The notes beneath the pieces are model-generated. The model did no database searches and had not been told where the DNA came from. It saw only the letters and a program-made list of their open reading frames with translations. Below are positions 10,436 to 19,469 of a DNA stretch of 40,642 nucleotides, piece by piece (the first letter of the stretch is position 1; every line of letters begins with the position of its first letter). Where the stretch lies: the NCBI GenBank assembly GCA_024276895.1, contig JAJRWG010000248.1, positions 1-40,642 on the forward strand, given 5' to 3'. The translations under genes and the position numbers were made by a program. The stretch comes from Bacteroidota bacterium. GTDB taxonomy: Bacteria; Bacteroidota; Bacteroidia; Bacteroidales; F082.

Positions 10436-11551
10436 TTAAGGCAGGTAAATTTTCCGGGAAACGGTTCTGCCGTCGCTGAAAACAACACGGATAAAATAAA
10501 TTCCGGAGGGAAAATTCGTCCCGAGTTTGCTTTCGGTTTCCGTAACCCTTTCCGAAAGAAGCTGTTGCCCTGTCAGGTTAAATACCGAAACTCTGGCAGT
10601 CTGCCGGCCGGACAGTCGCAGCACGATGTTTTTCCCGCTTGCATAAATGTGTACGTCGTTTTCATCCTTGTTTTCCCAGGTTCCCACACCGTCCCCGTCC
10701 CAGCCGGCGAGGCGGCACCACAGCCACCAGGCGGAATAGGCTTTTAAATTACCGTTGAGCGATTGCGAATTGGCCGTCAGGCTGTAAAACCAGTCCACAC
10801 CTTCCACGTGCGAATTTTCCCATTCGGTGGCCCAGTTGCCCAATTTGTTCAGTTTTTCATCGTAGTAGTTGCAATTGTAGTGTGCGTATTTGAAGTACTT
10901 TCCGTCGGGATCCCAGCTTTCGATGTCGGCAAAGTCGTAAAGGATTTTGTCGTTGGCGATGCAATAGTCCCTGATCAGCTGGTTGTTTCTTTTCAGGATG
11001 GAATCACGCCAGATGTCACGATGTCCTGTCATGTAAACAAATTGGATGTCGGGGTATTCGCTTTCAAGCTGGTTCATGGTAGTCAGGTAAGTGTTGATGC
11101 CTTCCACGGTGTTGTTTGAACAGCCGTCGCCCCAGGCCCACACGATCACGTTGATGTCTTCACTTTTGGGGTCGTTTTCCAGGAACTCGCGGGTGTAGTC
11201 GGCCCATTTTGTCTCGCCGAGGTAGCCCAGGTCGCCGGGTCTGAAGCGGTCGAAAATGTCCAGACAGGGACCGTTTTCGCCGGGGTTCTCGTAGTAGTTC
11301 CAGCAGTAGTAGTCGCCTTTGTAGCCTTTGAGGATGGTGTCCTGGTTTTCCAGTTCGGTCATGCCCGTCATCAACTGGCTGCCGTAAAGGGTATGGCCGT
11401 AGGCGATGTGGAGTTTTTCGGTAGCTTGCTGCAGCGCCCAAACCGGAATAAGTTCGAGTTTGGCATGGCGGTGATCAACGAGAATCCCCTGGCCGAACGT
11501 TTGCACGCTCAGAAGCAAGCCCAAAATCGCCGTGGAAAAAAAAGTTTTCAT
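10436..11551 (-). CDS. Secreted protein of unknown function (possibly SGNH-hydrolase-like) with T9SS type A sorting domain
   Basis: Signal peptide MKTFFSTAILGLLLSVQTFGQG; C-terminus VSVFNLTGQQLLSERVTETESKLGTNFPSGIYFIRVVFSDGRTVSRKIYLP typical of Por-secretion domains. Confidence 0.85.
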   Translation of the reverse strand: MKTFFSTAILGLLLSVQTFGQGILVDHRHAKLELIPVWALQQATEKLHIAYGHTLYGSQLMTGMTELENQDTILKGYKGDYYCWNYYENPGENGPCLDIFDRFRPGDLGYLGETKWADYTREFLENDPKSEDINVIVWAWGDGCSNNTVEGINTYLTTMNQLESEYPDIQFVYMTGHRDIWRDSILKRNNQLIRDYCIANDKILYDFADIESWDPDGKYFKYAHYNCNYYDEKLNKLGNWATEWENSHVEGVDWFYSLTANSQSLNGNLKAYSAWWLWCRLAGWDGDGVGTWENKDENDVHIYASGKNIVLRLSGRQTARVSVFNLTGQQLLSERVTETESKLGTNFPSGIYFIRVVFSDGRTVSRKIYLP

Positions 11552-11589
11552 TGAAAATATCCGAAAGCCGTGTGCTTGTTTCGGACTGC

Positions 11590-11597
11590 CAAAATTA
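11590..11597 (-). promoter_or_regulatory. Bacteroidetes -7 box TAATTTTG
   Basis: TAnnTTTG upstream of MKTFFST start; it lies inside the longer ORF 10436..11614, arguing against start 11614. Confidence 0.45.
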
Positions 11598-11728
11598 GGT
11601 AAAATCGGCAGCATTTCAAACAGGCCGTCTCCCGGGAAAACGGAGAACCTCTAAAATTCAAACCTGCAACCAACAATCAATTGTGGAAAAAAGCGTTTTC
11701 TGCCCGGGGCCTGTTCCTGTTAATCGGC

Positions 11729-11736
11729 TACTTTTG
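11729..11736 (+). promoter_or_regulatory. Bacteroidetes -7 box TACTTTTG
   Basis: TAnnTTTG 19 bp upstream of the 11755 start; no clear -33. Confidence 0.4.
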
Positions 11737-11754
11737 TTTGGAAAGCATTAAAAA

Positions 11755-12714
11755 GTGAAACAACCGCACCGACTTCAATTCAGCATCCTTTTCATGTTTG
11801 TTTTCATGGCTTCCGGGTTGTGGGCACAGCAACGGATAAGCACCGAAAGCTACATCGAAACCTACCGTGAAGTGGCCATCAAAAAGATGAAAGAGTACGG
11901 CATTCCAGCCTCCATCACCCTGGCACAGGGCATCCTTGAATCGGGAAGCGGCAACAGCTCGCTGGCGCGGAAAGCCAACAACCACTTTGGCATCAAGTGC
12001 CACAAAGACTGGACGGGAAAAAAGTTTTACATGGACGACGATGAAAAACACGAATGTTTCCGCAAGTACAAAGACCCTTCCGATTCCTACCGCGACCACT
12101 CCCTGTTTTTGACCCAGCGCGGGCGCTATTCCTTTTTGTTCGATTACGAGATTACGGACTACAAAAAATGGGCTTACGGTCTGAAAAAAGCCGGTTACGC
12201 CACCAATCCCAAATACCCTGAACTGCTCATCCGCATCATCGAAAAATACGACCTCGACCGTTACGACCGCAAGGGCTGGAAAAGAAGTGAAAAGCAAGGC
12301 GGCCCCGAAAAACCTGCCGGCGGTTTTGTTGCTCCTTCGGTTGCCGGGTTTGCCGTGGCAGGTACCAGTCTGACCGGCCGCACTATTTATGCCAACAACG
12401 GCAAAAAGCTGGTCGTAGCACAACTGGGAGATACTTTTTACGAAATTGCCGAGGAGTTCGAAGTCTATTCGTGGCAGCTTTTCAAGTACAATGAAGCCGA
12501 CAAAAAGCATGTGCTCGAAGAGGGTGAACTGGTGTACCTGGAAAAGAAAAAAAGCAAAGCAGACAAAAAATACAAGCGTCACATTGTTGCACAGGGTGAA
12601 AATATGCACGACATCGCGCAGTTGTACGGCATCAGGCTGAAAAAGCTTTACAAGCTGAATAAAATGGCTCCCGGCACAAGCGTTCGGGCCGGGGAAACGA
12701 GCAGGCTCAGGTGA
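11755..12714 (+). CDS. Glucosaminidase (FlgJ-like) domain protein with C-terminal LysM repeats
   Basis: ITLAQGILESGSGNSSLARKANNHFGIKC plus LysM-like VAQLGDTFYEIAEEF and VAQGENMHDIAQLYGIRLKKLYKLN. Confidence 0.9.
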   Translation: MKQPHRLQFSILFMFVFMASGLWAQQRISTESYIETYREVAIKKMKEYGIPASITLAQGILESGSGNSSLARKANNHFGIKCHKDWTGKKFYMDDDEKHECFRKYKDPSDSYRDHSLFLTQRGRYSFLFDYEITDYKKWAYGLKKAGYATNPKYPELLIRIIEKYDLDRYDRKGWKRSEKQGGPEKPAGGFVAPSVAGFAVAGTSLTGRTIYANNGKKLVVAQLGDTFYEIAEEFEVYSWQLFKYNEADKKHVLEEGELVYLEKKKSKADKKYKRHIVAQGENMHDIAQLYGIRLKKLYKLNKMAPGTSVRAGETSRLR

Positions 12715-12740
12715 CCGGCTTGGTTCGTTCTTCGGTTGCC

Positions 12741-12780
12741 CCGCCCGGCCTTCCCCGGCCTTCCCCGGCCTTCCCCGGCC
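12741..12780. repeat. 10-bp GC-rich tandem repeat TTCCCCGGCC (x3 exact plus one degenerate)
   Basis: Read directly: ccgcccggcc ttccccggcc ttccccggcc ttccccggcc. Confidence 0.9.
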
Positions 12781-12908
12781 TGAAGGGTGGGGAAACTGAA
12801 TTAGAGATTCAACGAATTGGGAGAGGTTTTTAATCAGTGAGGCTCTTCCCGCAATCCGGGCGCAATCCCGCTCCCTCCCCGTTGGGGAGGGCCGGGGTGG
12901 GGTTTTTC

Positions 12909-12940
12909 GATCCGCTAAGTCCGGGGCGACTTAGCGGGTC
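12909..12940. repeat. Dispersed palindrome family 2, copy 2: GATCCGCTAAGTC-CGGGGC-GACTTAGCGGGTC
   Basis: Same 32-bp architecture as 3801-3832, one arm mismatch; close to the 3' end of the NifS-SelD gene. Confidence 0.85.
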
Positions 12941-12950
12941 AGGGCCTCTC

Positions 12951-15149
12951 TCAAATCACGTGGATTTGTCCCTTGCCTTTTTTGGTGAACCTGCCGATGA
13001 TGACGGCATCGGTTAAACCGTCCTCCCGCAGGTAGTTTTCGGCAGCCCCGGCCTCCATGGCGATCAGCAGCCCGCCGGAAGTCTGGGCGTCGCACAACAG
13101 CAATTGGTGGGTGCGCGGATGTGCACCGAAATCAACAAAAGGTTTCACAAATTCCAGATTGTTGAAAGTTCCGCCGGGAACGATGCCTGCCGTCGCCAGG
13201 TTTTTCACCTCCCGGAGGAATGGCACTTTTTCAAAGTGCAGCTCCGCATCACAACCCGAAGCAGTTGTCATTTCTTTCAGATGCCCCAGCAGTCCGAAAC
13301 CCGTTACATCGGTGCAGGCGCTGACAGGGTAATTTAACATGTGTCCGGCAGCCGTCTTGTTGAGGCTGCTCATCAGTGTAACCACTTCTTTCTGCAGGCT
13401 TTCGTCAACCAGCCCCCTTTTGATGGCGGTGGATAAAATGCCTGTTCCCAACGGTTTGGTGAGCACCAGTATGTCTCCGGGTTTGGCGCCCTTGTTTTTT
13501 ACTATTTTGTCGGGATGAACAATGCCGCTGACCACCATGCCGTACTTGGGTTCCGGGTCTTCGATGGTGTGGCCGCCCAAAATGGCAATGCCGGCTTCCG
13601 CCGCCTTGTCCTGGGCGCCTTTGAGGATTTCCTCCAGCACCGAGAGGGGCAGGGGTTTCTCGGGAAAACCTGCAATGCTCAGTGCAAACAGGGGTTTGGC
13701 GCCCATTGCGTAAATGTCGCTCAGGGCATTGGCTGCCGCGATGGCACCGAAGTCGTACGGATCGTCAACGATGGGGGTGAAAAAATCGAGGGTCTGCACT
13801 AGCGCCGTTTCAGGGCTGAGTTTGTACACGGTGGCATCGTCGGAAGTCTCGGTGCCCACAAGCACTTCCGGGCCGACAACAGGCTTTAGCTTTTGCAGGA
13901 TGGTTTCTAGGTTGCGGGGATTGATCTTGCAGGCACAGCCCAGGCCATGGGTGTAGCTTGTCAGTTTGACTTTTTCATGTTTACGGGCGGGCTGTCGAAC
14001 AGTATCCGTTTCCGGCATCAGACTTCGCACGGTTGCAACAATTTCGGCGGCAGCCGTTTCAATGTCTTTCATGGTGGTGCCGCGCCCCGTGGAAAAACGC
14101 ACCGTGCCCATGGCGTAATCCACCGGCACCCGCATGGCTTCCAGCACTGCCGAAACTTCAATGCTTTCGGCATGGCAGGCGGCTCCTGCCGAGGCGGCAA
14201 CCCCTTGCATCCGTGAGACAAGGGTATTTGCTTCGATACGTGGAAAAGAAACACTCAGGGTGTTGGGCAGCCGCTTTTCGGGATGGCCGTTCAGGCGGAT
14301 GCCCGGGAGGCTTTCTTTTAAAAGATTGTAAAGGTGGTCGCGTGTTTCGCGGTAGTGGCGGTTGTTTTTCTCTAGGTCGCGGGCGGCAATTTCGCAGGCT
14401 TTGCCCAGTCCCACAATCTCCAGAACGTTTTCCGTCCCAGGACGCAGGTTTTGTTCATGGTCGGCACCGTGCATCAGTTTTTCAAGTTTTGTTCCGTGGC
14501 GGATGAATAGCGCCCCGATACCTTTGGGCGCATAAAGTTTGTGCCCTGCAATGCTCAGCAGGTCAACGCCCGGTTGTTGCACGTTCACCGGAATTTTACC
14601 CACCGATTGGGCGGCGTCGGTATGAAAAACGATGCCGTGTTTTTTTACCAGTGAAGCAATTTCGGCAATGGGCTGGATGCTGCCTACCTCGTTGTTGGCA
14701 TGCATGATGGTGATGAGGATGGTTCCTGGACGGATGGCCGCTTCAATTTCCTCCGGTCTGACAATCCCCGTTTCGTCCACGTCGGCGTAAGTGACTTCAA
14801 AACCGTTTTTTTCCAGGTATTTGCACACTTCGAAAACAGCCGGGTGTTCCACCGCCGAAGTGATGATGTGGTTACCACGGCTTTTGTTGGCAAACGCAGC
14901 CCCTTTGATGGCAAAGTTGTTGGACTCGGTACCCCCGCTGGTAAATACGATTTCGGAAGCCTCGCAGCCGATCAGCCCTGCAAGCTGACGCCGAGCCGTT
15001 TCAACGGCAAGTTTGGTTTTTACACCGTAAGTGTGCACGCTTGACGGGTTTCCAAAAAATTCATCAAGAAAGGGACGCATGGCTTCCGCCACTTCTTCGT
15101 CGATGGGGGTGGTGGCGTTGTAATCCAGGTAGATTGGTTTCACCTTCAA
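12951..15149 (-). CDS. NifS-like cysteine desulfurase fused to selenide, water dikinase (SelD)
   Basis: N-terminal YLDYNATTPIDEEV, HTDAAQSVGK, SIAGHKLYAPKGIGAL, ASAGAACHAESIEVS; C-terminal SelD: THGLGCACKI, GTETSDDATVYKL, ANALSDIYAMGAKPLFALSI, GGHTIEDPEPKYGMVVSG, CTDVTGFGLLGHL, DAQTSGGLLIA. One uninterrupted 732-aa ORF; start TTG 15149 or GTG 15143. Confidence 0.95.
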   Translation of the reverse strand: MKVKPIYLDYNATTPIDEEVAEAMRPFLDEFFGNPSSVHTYGVKTKLAVETARRQLAGLIGCEASEIVFTSGGTESNNFAIKGAAFANKSRGNHIITSAVEHPAVFEVCKYLEKNGFEVTYADVDETGIVRPEEIEAAIRPGTILITIMHANNEVGSIQPIAEIASLVKKHGIVFHTDAAQSVGKIPVNVQQPGVDLLSIAGHKLYAPKGIGALFIRHGTKLEKLMHGADHEQNLRPGTENVLEIVGLGKACEIAARDLEKNNRHYRETRDHLYNLLKESLPGIRLNGHPEKRLPNTLSVSFPRIEANTLVSRMQGVAASAGAACHAESIEVSAVLEAMRVPVDYAMGTVRFSTGRGTTMKDIETAAAEIVATVRSLMPETDTVRQPARKHEKVKLTSYTHGLGCACKINPRNLETILQKLKPVVGPEVLVGTETSDDATVYKLSPETALVQTLDFFTPIVDDPYDFGAIAAANALSDIYAMGAKPLFALSIAGFPEKPLPLSVLEEILKGAQDKAAEAGIAILGGHTIEDPEPKYGMVVSGIVHPDKIVKNKGAKPGDILVLTKPLGTGILSTAIKRGLVDESLQKEVVTLMSSLNKTAAGHMLNYPVSACTDVTGFGLLGHLKEMTTASGCDAELHFEKVPFLREVKNLATAGIVPGGTFNNLEFVKPFVDFGAHPRTHQLLLCDAQTSGGLLIAMEAGAAENYLREDGLTDAVIIGRFTKKGKGQIHVI

Positions 15150-15166
15150 TGTTTTTTGGTTGAAAT

Positions 15167-17238
15167 CTATTGGGATAAAAACTGATTATTTCTTTTTTTC
15201 AAGTACGCGTAAATCTTCTCCTGCGACCTGACGGGAGTTTTCAAATCGGTTTTCCGGTAACTGTTGTTGGGTTCCACATTCACCAGCCGAGCCTTGACGT
15301 TGTCACTCAACTGGATTTGCAGCATGTCCATGATCTCTTGTTGCAGTTTCGGTTCGTAAACGGGGCAGGCGACCTCGAAGCGATGGTTGAAATTCCGCAC
15401 CATCCAGTCGGCGGAGGAAAGAAAGTGCCTGGGGTTGCCGTCGTTGGCAAAAACAAACAGCCGCGAATGCTCCAGGTATTTGTCAACAATGCTGATGACG
15501 CTGATGTTTTCGCTAAGCCCCCGAACACCGGGTACGAGCACGCAAATTCCACGGCAAATGATGCTGATCTTTACGCCTGCTGAGGAAGCGGCATAGAGTT
15601 TTCTGACAATCCTTTCGTCAACAATGTTGTTCACTTTGATAATGGCCCAGGCCTCCCTGCCGGCTTTGGCATTGCGGATCTCGTTGTTCAGCAATTTTGT
15701 GAAGCTGTTGCGCAGGTAGAAAGGAGAAACCAACAAGTGTTTGAACCTTGGCGGGTTGTAGGGCGATTCAAAAAGGTGGAAAAGCATGTTCACCTCCCTG
15801 GCGATTTCCTGGTTGGCTGTCAGCAGGCTGTCGTCGGCATAAACCTTGGCCGTCGATTCGTTGTAATTGCCCGTGCTGATGTTGGCGTAGTAGATGTTCT
15901 CGCCCTGCTCTTTCCGGCGGATAAGCAGCAGCTTGCTGTGAACTTTGTAGCCCGGCAGGGTTTTGATGATCTTGGCGCCTTCTTCCTTCAGCTTGCCCGT
16001 CCAGTAAATGTTGGCTTCTTCGTCGAAACGGGCCTGGATCTCCAGGAAAACCGTTACATTTTTCCCGTTGCGCGCCGCGTTGATGAGTGAGTTGATGACA
16101 TTGGAGTTGCGCGCGGCCCGGTAAAAGGTCATTTTGATGGCCCTGACCTTGGGGTCGATGGAGGCCTCGCGCAACAGGTCAACGATGTACTGAAACGACT
16201 GGTAGGGAAAATGCAGCAGGATGTCCTGTTTGCGGATGGCTGCCAGCAGGCTGCTGTTTTTGCTCAGCAGGGGATGGTTCAGCGGGCGGACGGGCGGGTT
16301 GAGCAATTCGGGCGGACCGATCTTCGGGAAAGACATGAAGTCCTTGAAATTGTGATACTTTCCGCCGCCGCGAAGGTTGTCGGTCTGGGTGATGTTCAGC
16401 TTGCGGATCAGCCGTTTGAGCAGCGCATCGGGGATGTTGTTGTCGTAAACAAAGCGCACGGGTACCCCTCTTTTCCGCTTTTTCACGCTCTCGCTCATCA
16501 GCTCCAGAAAACTCTTGGAAATGTCGTTGTCGATGTCCAGTTCCGCGTCGCGGGTGAATTTGATGGTGTAGGCTTTGAGTCTATCGAAACCCAGGGGCCT
16601 GAAGATTTCGCTCATGGCATAGCGCATCACGTCTTCCAGGAACATGACGTATTTGTTTTCGCCTTTGGACGGAAGCAACACAAAGCGCGAAATGCTTTTG
16701 GATGGAACCATCACCAGGGCGTAATCAGTATCCTTTTCACCACTGGTATCGATCAGTTCCACGGCGAGGTAGATGGCGTTGTCTTTCAGGTAGTCAGGGC
16801 TTTGCAGGCTTTTCAGCATGATGGGAAAAAGAAAGGGCCTGACTTCGGTTTGGAAGTACTGCCTGACAAATTTCCCCTGTTTTTCATCCACCTGTTCTTC
16901 GTCCACAAAAAAGATATTTTTTTTACGCAGTTCCTGCAGGATGTCAGCAAAGGTTTTGGTGAACTTGATTTCCTGTTCTTCAACGATCTTCAGCAAATCC
17001 TTCAGCACTTTCGAAGGGTTTTCTCTCAGGTTTTTATTGCCGGGTTTTGCACCTGGATGAGCCGTTTCAGCGTGGCGACCCTCACCCTGAAAAACTCGTC
17101 GCGGTTGTTTGAAAAAATACCGAGGAACTTCAGGCGTTCCAGCACGGGGTTGTTTTCGTCCATGGCTTCCTGCAGCACCCTTTCGTTAAAGTGCAGCCAG
17201 GAGATCTCGCGGTTAATGAGGTATTTTTTCTTTGCCAT
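15167..17238 (-). pseudogene. ppk1: Polyphosphate kinase 1, reading frame split by a -1 frameshift near 17041-17047
   Basis: 17026..17238 encodes the N-terminus ([17 protein letters not shown]...[23 protein letters not shown]); 15167..17008 continues in the -1 frame ([17 protein letters not shown]... to HSKLLLI, STGNYNESTAK). Confidence 0.88.
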
Positions 17239-17273
17239 GGCTGAGCGTTTTTCGTATCCGGTCTTTGCGTCAC

Positions 17274-17783
17274 CTAAGAAGTCTTCAGCATCCCGGGTGT
17301 CACCACAAAATTAATCTTAAATCCGGCTTCCACAATGTTTTCCCATTTGTCCGTTTCGAAACCGATGCTCACCACCCCGGTGGTGGGCAGGTTGTCGATG
17401 CCGGGGTCGAGGAAGCGGTTGACGAACAGGGTCAGGGTAGGGTTGTGGCCAAAGAGCATGACCGAGCCGATGTCGTTGGGTACTGCCGACAAAACATCGA
17501 AAATGTCGCCGGGGCCGGCATGGTAGAGTTTCCGTTCGATTTTCACTTTTTCAACGGGATAGCCCAGGCCTTCGGCAATTTGAAATGCCGTGGTTTTGGC
17601 ACGCAGGGCCGAACTGCTGATGAACAGTCCGGGCAGCACGCCATGCTTTTTCAGGTAATCCACCACACGGATGGTTTTGCGCATGCCCGATTTGGAGATG
17701 GGACGGTCGTGGTCGGCCAGGGTAAAGTCATCCCAGGAAGATTTGGCGTGTCGGACGATGTAGAGGGTTTTCATTTTGTTCAA
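17274..17783 (-). CDS. SixA-like histidine phosphatase family protein
   Basis: [13 protein letters not shown] (RHG-type motif), [19 protein letters not shown]. Confidence 0.9.
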   Translation of the reverse strand: MNKMKTLYIVRHAKSSWDDFTLADHDRPISKSGMRKTIRVVDYLKKHGVLPGLFISSSALRAKTTAFQIAEGLGYPVEKVKIERKLYHAGPGDIFDVLSAVPNDIGSVMLFGHNPTLTLFVNRFLDPGIDNLPTTGVVSIGFETDKWENIVEAGFKINFVVTPGMLKTS

Positions 17784-17812
17784 GTTTTAACCGGTTGTCT
17801 TCAGGAGACCGC

Positions 17813-17878
17813 AGTCGTCTGACCACTATTGCAAGATAATCCTGCTTTGAAAGTCTTTCCTTCAGCGGTCTGACGACT
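17813..17878 (+). repeat. Dispersed palindrome family 1, copy B (66 bp)
   Basis: AGTCGTCTGACCACTATTGC...CTTCAGCGGTCTGACGACT; aligns over its length to copy A. Confidence 0.9.
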
Positions 17879-17881
17879 TTC

Positions 17882-19162
17882 TCAGTAGTCGAACAGCGGG
17901 AAATCACGCATCATGGCATTAACGCGCTTTTTGACGGACTCCAGCACACCTTCATTTTCGATGTTGCCGATGACTTCGTCGATCAGCTCCACGATGGGTT
18001 CCATGTGTTCCTCTTTGAGTCCGCGGGTGGTGATGGCAGGTGTGCCGACCCGCAGTCCGCTGGTCTGGAAAGGCGAACGGCTGTCAAACGGAACCATGTT
18101 CTTGTTGATGGTGATGTCGGCTTTGACCAGGGTATTTTCCACCACCTTTCCGGTGATGTCGGGGAATTTGCTGCGCAGGTCAATGAGCATCAGGTGGTTA
18201 TCCGTGCCGCCGGAAATCACCTTGTAGCCCCTGTCAACAAAGGCTTTTGCCATCACCTCCGCATTTTTCTTTACCTGCAGGATGTATTCGAAGTAACTGT
18301 CGGTAAGCGCCTCGCCGAAGGCCACCGCCTTGGCAGCGATGACGTGCTCCAGCGGTCCGCCCTGAATGCCCGGAAAGACGGCAGAGTTGAGCACCGTTGA
18401 CATCATTTTGGTGGCGCCTTTGGGTGTTTTCAACCCCCAGGGGTTTTCAAAATCTTCACCCATCAGAATCATACCGCCGCGTGGGCCGCGCAGGGTTTTG
18501 TGGGTGGTGGTGGTCACGATGTAGCAGTGCTCGATGGGGTCGTTCAGTATGCCTTTGGCGATGAGACCCGCCGGGTGGGCGATGTCGGCCATCAGGATGG
18601 CGCCGATGCTGTCGGCAATGTCGCGCATGCGGGCGTAGTCCCAGTCGCGGGAGTAAGCCGATGCACCGGCGATGATGAGTTTGGGTTTCTTTTCTTGGGC
18701 CAGTTGTTCCATCTCATCGTAATCCACCGTGCCCGTGTCTTCTTTCACTTTGTAGGCAATGGGGTTGTAGAGGATGCCCGACGAATTGACGAAAGAGCCG
18801 TGCGAAAGGTGCCCGCCGTGCGAAAGGTCGAGGCCCATGAAGGTGTCGCCGGGTTTGAGGCAGGCCAGAAAAACAGCCATGTTGGCCTGGGCGCCGGAGT
18901 GGGGCTGTACATTGGCGTATTCGGCATCGAACAGTTCGCAGGCACGGTCGATGGCCAGTTGTTCGCTCTGGTCAACAACCTCACATCCGCCGTAGTAGCG
19001 CTTGCCGGGATAACCTTCGGCGTATTTGTTGGTCATCACCGAGCCCATGGCCTCCAGTACCTGTTCGCTGACAAAGTTTTCAGATGCGATCAACTCGATG
19101 CCGTGGGTCTGGCGTTCCCTTTCCTGCTGAATCAGGTCAAATATTTTTTGGTCTCTTTCCAT
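17882..19162 (-). CDS. glyA: Serine hydroxymethyltransferase
   Basis: [13 protein letters not shown]-like ([15 protein letters not shown]), [33 protein letters not shown]. Confidence 0.98.
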   Translation of the reverse strand: MERDQKIFDLIQQERERQTHGIELIASENFVSEQVLEAMGSVMTNKYAEGYPGKRYYGGCEVVDQSEQLAIDRACELFDAEYANVQPHSGAQANMAVFLACLKPGDTFMGLDLSHGGHLSHGSFVNSSGILYNPIAYKVKEDTGTVDYDEMEQLAQEKKPKLIIAGASAYSRDWDYARMRDIADSIGAILMADIAHPAGLIAKGILNDPIEHCYIVTTTTHKTLRGPRGGMILMGEDFENPWGLKTPKGATKMMSTVLNSAVFPGIQGGPLEHVIAAKAVAFGEALTDSYFEYILQVKKNAEVMAKAFVDRGYKVISGGTDNHLMLIDLRSKFPDITGKVVENTLVKADITINKNMVPFDSRSPFQTSGLRVGTPAITTRGLKEEHMEPIVELIDEVIGNIENEGVLESVKKRVNAMMRDFPLFDY

Positions 19163-19194
19163 TTTTGAAGTTATTTGTGTTAAAGCTGAAGCCA

Positions 19195-19202
19195 CAAAAG
19201 TA
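19195..19202 (-). promoter_or_regulatory. Bacteroidetes -7 box TACTTTTG upstream of glyA
   Basis: TAnnTTTG on the minus strand, 33 bp upstream of the 19162 start. Confidence 0.4.
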
Positions 19203-19355
19203 GGAATATTTAGCGGCCGGGCAGCATCGCCGATAAACGATTTTTTTTGTTGCCGGCCAGGGGCTTTCGGAAGAAATCGCCTTGATTTTCACGCTTCAGG
19301 CGATCGCAGGAAAGCGGAAGTCCGTTTTTTACATGCACCCAAATACTAAAAAGCA

Positions 19356-19384
19356 TTGTCATTGAGTTATGATTGCTAAGTTTG
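19356..19384 (+). promoter_or_regulatory. Promoter TTG-N18-TAAGTTTG
   Basis: -33 TTG at 19356-19358 and -7 TAAGTTTG at 19377-19384 fit the Bacteroidetes consensus; upstream of the M16 gene pair. Confidence 0.5.
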
Positions 19385-19402
19385 CAGGCTGGGAAAAGGG
19401 GA

Positions 19403-19451
19403 GTTGGGAGTTGAAAGTTAAAAGTTGAAAGTTGAAAGTTGAAAGTTGAAG
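19403..19451. repeat. Short tandem repeat of GTTGAAA heptamers
   Basis: gttgggagttgaaagttaaaagttgaaagttgaaagttgaaagttgaa in the M16 5' region. Confidence 0.85.
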
Positions 19452-19469
19452 GTTTAAAGGGTGTAAGAA

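Noticed and set aside
10436-11614. Start of the T9SS-A protein at 11614
   Set aside because: A TAATTTTG -7 box lies inside this extension and a good signal peptide begins at 11551.
17026-17028. TGA in ppk1 as a selenocysteine codon, given SelD next door
   Set aside because: The frame after TGA does not continue PPK1; homology resumes in the -1 frame, so it is a frameshift and not recoding.
15317-17314. Plus-strand ORFs opposite ppk1 (e.g. 16211..17314)
   Set aside because: Low-complexity F/H/V-rich translation typical of antisense frames; PPK1 lies on the minus strand.
17232-19168. Plus-strand ORFs opposite sixA-like and glyA genes
   Set aside because: Antisense shadows of strongly supported genes.
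19403-19451. GTTGAAA array as a CRISPR
   Set aside because: Units are 7 bp and contiguous with no spacers.
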